From positions 1 to 11,193 of the forward strand of contig CAJPSL010000005.1 of the NCBI GenBank assembly GCA_905373315.1: a DNA stretch of 11,193 bases, read 5' to 3'. Under the pieces are notes generated by a model. The model worked only from the letters and a program-made list of their open reading frames with translations. It was not told the origin of the DNA and did no database searches. This document shows, piece after piece, positions 7,512-11,193 of the stretch. The stretch comes from Candidatus Saccharimonadota bacterium. GTDB taxonomy: Bacteria > Patescibacteriota > Saccharimonadia > Saccharimonadales > Saccharimonadaceae. The stretch's first letter is position 1. Every line of letters begins with the position of its first letter. Both the position numbers and the translations under genes were made by a program.

Positions 7512-9032
7512 TTATGAGCTGCTTAAAATTTTTCGTTCATAATAGCTCGATCGTTTGCTGAGTTCAGCGTTGAGTTGGTCAATACCGCCAAATTGTTCAA
7601 CCAGTGTCTGGCGATTTGAGAATAAATTGGTGCCCAGCCCCATGCGGTCGCCATCTACTGTCACACCCAGTGCTGCCAAGGTCGATGGGTACATGTCAAA
7701 GGTGGCAAATTGGCGGTTGGTGGCGCGAGTTGGCTGAACGGCAGGGTTGATGAAGGCGTTGTAGACGGTTCGTTGGTAGGGAGCGCCGGCGATTTTCTCT
7801 TCGTAATATGGCGTCTGCATGCCGAGGTGATCACCACTGATGATGATAGTAGTGTTGGCGTAAAACGGTTGCTGTTTAGCCCACTCGACGAAGGCGGCAA
7901 TTTGTTTGGAGGCGCAGGCATGGACGTTGTCATATTTTGCTTCAAATTGTTGTTTACAGGTGTCACTGTCCAGCCAGCCGTCGGTGAAGTGCGTGTCAAC
8001 GGTCAGCATTTGCAAGTTAAATGGCTTGTCTAATTTGCTGAGGCGAGTGGCTTCATCGCGGGCAAATTGGAAAAGCTTTTTGTCTTCATAGCCCCACCAC
8101 ACTTTATAGTCCTGAGGAATCAAACCGTGCTGCTGAGCGTAGGTGAAGTCGATGATGTGGTAATTGCCGTGTTGCTCTAGTAACTTATCGCGCCCACCAA
8201 AAGTTTTATCTGAGCCCATGATAAATGATTGATTATAATCAGCTTTTTGGAGCACTTGCCCGAGGGTATAAGCACCAGGCAAGAATTTATTGAAATCACC
8301 CATGCCGTTGCGGTCGCGGCCGCCAAATACGCCGCCGTCTTTGAGTGGCACGCCAGCGGATTGCGCAGTCATGCCTGCTACCGTCCAGGTGGTGCCGTGG
8401 GCAGGTAGGGCGCCACCAAGGCCGGAGGATTGGTGTGAAAATGAAGTGTTGGTCAGCGCCAATTTCTCCAGCTCTGGAATGACTGATTTGTCGCTCATGC
8501 CGCCGTTGGCTTTGGAGGCGGGCGTATTTTCTAGCGATTCAACATAGATATAAATCAAATTACGTTTGGTGCTTGGAAACGTCAATTTGACGCCGCGCGG
8601 ATCGACATAGTGCTTGTCGTAGATTTTTGATGATTGAGTAAGAGCGCTGACATAGGCTGGGATGCTGAAGCTTTGTGCCAGGAGTGTCAGGCTAACAACA
8701 AAAATGCCGCTTGCGTAGTAGGTCTGGTGGCGCAGTCGAAATGGCATTTTTTTCCAGCGTAGTTTGAGAAGCATGGGTAGGAGTAAAATGATGAATAATC
8801 CAATGGCATATGGCACATTGCCCCAAACTGCTGAAACCAGGCTGCTGGATTGTCCGCCTGCCAGTCCGTTGTTGAAATAAAACAAAACTTCATCAATTTT
8901 GGCATCACGAAATTGCACAGTTTTGTACTGACTGGCAACGATGAAGATTGCACTGAGAGCCAACATCAGGACGACACTGATTCGAACCAAAGTGCGAAAA
9001 TTGCAGAAACGGCTGAGGATTTTTTTGCTCAT
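7512..9032 (-). CDS. LtaS/MdoB-family membrane phosphoglycerol transferase-like enzyme
   Basis: The 506-residue protein has membrane spans at about 15-36, 73-91 and 106-128, and then a large extracellular domain of the sulfatase/alkaline-phosphatase fold. Recognisable motifs are YVESLE with metal-ligand candidate Glu165, the nucleophile region HGTTWTVAGM (Thr214 or Thr215), VDTHFTDG (Asp346, His348) and SGDHLGM (Asp401, His402). The GTTWTVAGMTAQSAGVPL stretch resembles MdoB/OpgB phosphoglycerol transferase more than LtaS. Family members transfer phosphoglycerol or related groups from phosphatidylglycerol-type lipids onto glycans or teichoic-acid chains outside the membrane. It has three apparent spans, compared with five in LtaS. 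Cys359 and Cys372 in the catalytic domain are a possible disulfide. The gene leads toward clpB and is divergent from the amino-acid transporter. The real acceptor is unknown. Confidence 0.88.
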   Translation of the reverse strand: MSKKILSRFCNFRTLVRISVVLMLALSAIFIVASQYKTVQFRDAKIDEVLFYFNNGLAGGQSSSLVSAVWGNVPYAIGLFIILLLPMLLKLRWKKMPFRLRHQTYYASGIFVVSLTLLAQSFSIPAYVSALTQSSKIYDKHYVDPRGVKLTFPSTKRNLIYIYVESLENTPASKANGGMSDKSVIPELEKLALTNTSFSHQSSGLGGALPAHGTTWTVAGMTAQSAGVPLKDGGVFGGRDRNGMGDFNKFLPGAYTLGQVLQKADYNQSFIMGSDKTFGGRDKLLEQHGNYHIIDFTYAQQHGLIPQDYKVWWGYEDKKLFQFARDEATRLSKLDKPFNLQMLTVDTHFTDGWLDSDTCKQQFEAKYDNVHACASKQIAAFVEWAKQQPFYANTTIIISGDHLGMQTPYYEEKIAGAPYQRTVYNAFINPAVQPTRATNRQFATFDMYPSTLAALGVTVDGDRMGLGTNLFSNRQTLVEQFGGIDQLNAELSKRSSYYERKILSSS

Positions 9033-9040
9033 ACTATCTA

Positions 9041-9049
9041 ATTATACCA
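9041..9049 (-). promoter_or_regulatory. Extended -10 promoter of the MdoB-like gene
   Basis: TGGTATAAT (9049-9041 on the minus strand) is a perfect extended -10 element, TG-N-TATAAT, which can work without a good -35 box; none is evident. Eight bases separate it from the ATG at 9032, so the transcript would begin at or within a few bases of the start codon. No Shine-Dalgarno site is present. Confidence 0.65.
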
Positions 9050-9081
9050 CTATACGTGAGGAACAATGCTGAGCTTAGGGC

Positions 9082-9110
9082 TTATCATTTTGTAATAAAG
9101 CGCGTATACT
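9082..9110 (+). promoter_or_regulatory. Promoter of the amino-acid transporter operon, leaderless type
   Basis: TTATCA (9082-9087) and TATACT (9105-9110) are spaced by 17 bp. Seven bases separate the -10 box from the ATG at 9118, which again implies a leaderless mRNA. It lies in the 85-bp divergent gap shared with the MdoB-like gene. Confidence 0.6.
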
Positions 9111-9117
9111 ACTAAGC

Positions 9118-9942
9118 ATGAACGGAACGAAAACGCGACGTCAAGGCTTTGGAGTTAGTTGGTGGATCGGTCTTGGACTGTTTGTGGCGTTGATTGGCTT
9201 TATGGCATTTGATATTTTGCAGCGCGAAGGTGGATTTGGTAAGAGTGATGACGTGTTGGTGATGGGCACTAATGCTGGGTTTAAGCCGTTTGAGTACAAG
9301 CAGGGTAATGAAATTGTTGGTTTTGATGTTGACTTGGCAAAAGAAATTGCCCGCAGTATGAATAAAGAATTGAGAATTGAAGATATGTCGTTTGACGGAT
9401 TGCTGCCAGCGCTAGAGTCAGGGCAAATTGACATGGCGGTGGCTGGCATGTCGGTGACGCCGGAGCGCGCTAAAAACGCGTTATTTTCTGAGCCGTATTA
9501 TTCAGCCTCGCAGCGGATTATTGTCAAGAAAGGTAGTCCAATTCGGAATCGACATCAACTGACGGGTAAGAAAATTGGTGTACAGCTGGGTACGACGGGT
9601 GATACGCTTGCTGGAAAAATTACCGGCGCCAACGTGTCACAATTCCCAACCGCGCCAAGTGTGTTGACGGAGCTCAATGCTGGCGGCGTCGAGGCGGTTA
9701 TTTTGGATGATGCGCCCGCGGCTCAATACACGGCTGGCTTTCCAGACCTGGAAATTTTGCCAGGTGAGTTGTCGAGCGAGCACTATGCAATCGCCATCAA
9801 AAACAATAATCACGACTTGCTCGAAAAAATTAACCGAGTGTTGGCGGAGATGAAAAAGGACGGTCGGTACGACAATCTCATCCGCAAGCATTTTGGCGCC
9901 GCAGCGCTTGAATCGATGAAGAAAAAGGAGCTTGAATCGTGA
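9118..9942 (+). CDS. Membrane-anchored polar amino-acid ABC transporter solute-binding protein (family 3)
   Basis: The 274-residue protein has a basic N-terminus, one hydrophobic helix (about 13-32) and a type II periplasmic-binding fold. The family 3 signature GFDVDLAKEIA is at 68-78. GMSVTPERA (110-118) supplies Arg117, the residue that grips the ligand alpha-carboxylate in this family. VILDDAPAA supplies Asp197, expected to bind the alpha-amino group. There is no lipobox cysteine, and the protein contains no cysteine at all, so it is held at the outer membrane face by its helix instead of a lipid. It delivers an amino acid to the permease encoded next, whose GTG start overlaps its stop as GTGA. 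Arginine, glutamine, histidine or cystine are all possible ligands; the specificity pocket cannot be read confidently. Confidence 0.93.
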   Translation: MNGTKTRRQGFGVSWWIGLGLFVALIGFMAFDILQREGGFGKSDDVLVMGTNAGFKPFEYKQGNEIVGFDVDLAKEIARSMNKELRIEDMSFDGLLPALESGQIDMAVAGMSVTPERAKNALFSEPYYSASQRIIVKKGSPIRNRHQLTGKKIGVQLGTTGDTLAGKITGANVSQFPTAPSVLTELNAGGVEAVILDDAPAAQYTAGFPDLEILPGELSSEHYAIAIKNNNHDLLEKINRVLAEMKKDGRYDNLIRKHFGAAALESMKKKELES

Positions 9943-10655
9943 ATTTCCTGGAAGTGATTTTCGGCGATGGTCGGTGGTTGTATTTGTGGCACGGTCTAGA
10001 GGTAACGTTGGTTTTGACCGTTTTGTCGCTGCTTCTTGGTACGGCCATTGGTATCATCATCGCCCTGTTGCGAACCTCGGACGTACGACCGTTTAAGTCA
10101 CTTTGTCGTTACTCGTGGGCCAAGGGGTTGAGTTGTTGGAATCCGCTAGCGTGGCTTGGCAAAGTGTATGTCGACATCATTCGAGGTACGCCGCTGCTCG
10201 TCCAGCTGTTAATCATGTACTATGTGGTCTTTGGTTCATATCAATTCATGCCGAAGATTTTTGTGGCGGCCATCGCCTTTGGTATCAATAGCGGTGCGTA
10301 CATTGGCGAGATCATCCGCGGCGGTATCGAAAGTGTCGATAAGGGACAAATGGAAGCAGCTCGTTCGCTGGGTTTTAGTCGCTGGCAGGCTATGCGTTTA
10401 GTGATTTTGCCACAAGCACTCAAAAATTCGTTGCCAGCGCTGATTAGCGAATTCATCGCTCTGTTGAAAGAAACCTCAGTCGTCGGCTGGATTGGGCTAA
10501 ATGACATCATGCGCGGCGCTGATAATATTCGCTTTCAAACTGCCACGGCGTTTCAGTCATTGTTTGCTGCAGCGGTGATGTACTTGGCGTTGACCGCGAT
10601 ATTTACCCGCGTGATGACGCGAGTGGAGAGGAGATTGAAAGATGGCAGTGAATAA
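9939..10655 (+). CDS. Polar amino-acid ABC transporter permease (HisM/GlnP family)
   Basis: The 238-residue product carries the family hallmarks: a first span at about 20-43, IIRGTPLLVQLL (80-91), and the EAA loop EAARSLGFSRWQAMRL starting at Glu139, which docks on the ATPase. Further hydrophobic segments follow at about 85-100, 106-122, 164-186 and 203-224. One permease gene implies a homodimer. The GTG start is supported by AAGGAG eight bases upstream and the GTGA overlap with the binding-protein gene. The loop between the first span and the RGTP motif (about residues 50-75) is longer than in typical GlnP/HisM proteins and contains two Cys and three Trp. Confidence 0.93.
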   Translation: MNFLEVIFGDGRWLYLWHGLEVTLVLTVLSLLLGTAIGIIIALLRTSDVRPFKSLCRYSWAKGLSCWNPLAWLGKVYVDIIRGTPLLVQLLIMYYVVFGSYQFMPKIFVAAIAFGINSGAYIGEIIRGGIESVDKGQMEAARSLGFSRWQAMRLVILPQALKNSLPALISEFIALLKETSVVGWIGLNDIMRGADNIRFQTATAFQSLFAAAVMYLALTAIFTRVMTRVERRLKDGSE

Positions 10656-11163
10656 GGTGAAGGAAGTGGCACAACCAACCGCTGAGCACCCAGCAATTAT
10701 CACGGTGACTAATCTCAAAAAACAGTTTAGTAGTAACCGTGTGCTCAGGGACATTGATGTTGAAATTCACGAAGGCGAAGTGGTCGTCGTCGTTGGCTCG
10801 AGTGGTTCAGGCAAATCAACCTTTTTGCGCTGCTTGAATCTGCTGGAGACGCCGACGGGCGGGCGCATTGTCATCGACGGCGTGGAAACGACAGCGCCGA
10901 AAGTCGACCTTAACGCTCTGCGCCAAAAAGTTGGCATGGTGTTTCAATCGTTCAATCTATTCCCGAACTTGAGTGTGCTGGACAACATCAAACTAGCGCC
11001 GCGGAAATTACGCAAATTGTCTGATCGGGCGGCGACGCGCCTGGCGAAGAAATTGCTCACGGATGTGGGGCTGGCGGACAAAGCCAATGCCTTTCCTTCG
11101 CAGCTCTCAGGCGGGCAAAAACAGCGCGTGGCTATCGCTAGAGCCCTGGCTATGGAGCCATGA
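10642..11163 (+). CDS. Polar amino-acid ABC transporter ATPase (GlnQ/HisP type), truncated before Walker B
   Basis: Residues 18-173 match the amino-acid importer ATPases, with Walker A GSSGSGKS (52-59), Q-loop Gln102 in GMVFQSFNLFPNLSVLDNI, and signature LSGGQ (155-159) followed by KQRVAIARALAMEP. At that point a TGA stop ends the frame. Intact relatives continue directly with Walker B (LFDEPTSALD), the D-loop and the H-loop, to about 240-250 residues. None of the three forward frames of the remaining bases restores that sequence. As written, the protein could bind ATP poorly and could not hydrolyse it. The start overlaps the permease by 14 bp behind a GAGAGGAG site, so the operon was built normally and the damage is confined to the 3' end. 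Real disruption or a misassembled contig end are both possible. Confidence 0.85.
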   Translation: MAVNKVKEVAQPTAEHPAIITVTNLKKQFSSNRVLRDIDVEIHEGEVVVVVGSSGSGKSTFLRCLNLLETPTGGRIVIDGVETTAPKVDLNALRQKVGMVFQSFNLFPNLSVLDNIKLAPRKLRKLSDRAATRLAKKLLTDVGLADKANAFPSQLSGGQKQRVAIARALAMEP

Positions 11164-11193
11164 TTCCCATGAGAGCACAAACCGAGAAAAGGC
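11161..11193. other. Sequence of unknown origin after the break in the ATPase gene
   Basis: The final 33 bases do not encode the expected Walker B region in any forward frame, so homology to the ATPase ends at about 11160. The stretch is too short to identify. It may be the edge of an insertion or rearrangement, or a chimeric end of the contig. Confidence 0.5.

Noticed and set aside
11161..11163. Reading the ATPase stop UGA as glycine (genetic code 25)
   Set aside because: UGA ends other genes at exact overlap junctions (2934-2936, 9940-9942, 957-955), and read-through here gives no Walker B sequence.
10944..11180. Minus-strand open frame across the 3' end of the importer ATPase
   Set aside because: It mirrors the conserved ATPase codons and has no family resemblance; it does not explain the truncation.
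1..11193. CRISPR array, tRNA, rRNA, insertion sequence or phage module
   Set aside because: No spaced direct repeats, no cloverleaf-like or rRNA sequence, no transposase or integrase, and no terminal inverted repeats were seen.

Overview
The window is a gene-dense stretch of bacterial chromosome with ten protein-coding genes, two of them partial. Genes are separated by 0-137 bp and often overlap by 1-20 bp. UGA is used as an ordinary stop, so the recoded UGA of Absconditabacteria/Gracilibacteria does not apply. No outer-membrane proteins are seen, the solute-binding protein is anchored by an N-terminal membrane helix, and ClpB lacks its N-terminal domain. Operon-leading genes have a -10 box almost touching the ATG. 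These traits suggest a small-genome monoderm, most plausibly a member of Candidatus Saccharibacteria (TM7). This placement is inferred from gene style and has not been tested by alignment.

Region 1 (1-1563, minus strand) is a three-gene overlapping operon for envelope thiol redox. It encodes a polytopic membrane protein with an intramembrane CVPC motif, a membrane-anchored DsbA-like thioredoxin-fold protein (CSFC), and the start of an unknown single-span membrane protein that runs off the left edge. Region 2 (1688-5164, plus strand, divergent from region 1) is a PadR-family regulator overlapping an ABC ATPase and a large FtsX-type permease. Two near-identical 17-bp palindromes overlap its promoter and probably serve as the PadR operators. 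A hairpin terminator near 5189-5224 separates it from the convergent genes that follow.

Region 3 (5301-9032, minus strand) holds a three-span membrane enzyme of the LtaS/MdoB (phosphoglycerol transferase) family, followed 72 bp later by a ClpB disaggregase lacking the N domain. Region 4 (9118-11163, plus strand, divergent) is a polar amino-acid ABC importer: anchored binding protein, permease and ATPase. The ATPase reading frame stops abruptly after the signature motif, before Walker B, 33 bases from the window end. That is either real gene damage or a bad contig end.

The regions may be functionally linked. The large permease and the MdoB-like enzyme each carry a cysteine pair in a predicted extracellular domain, and so are plausible clients of the DsbA-like protein in region 1. 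All four operon-leading genes look leaderless or nearly so, while most internal genes have Shine-Dalgarno sites. I see no CRISPR array, tRNA, rRNA, insertion sequence or phage gene. No clearly new system stands out; the strongest leads are the unusual redox operon, the PadR double operator and the leaderless start pattern.
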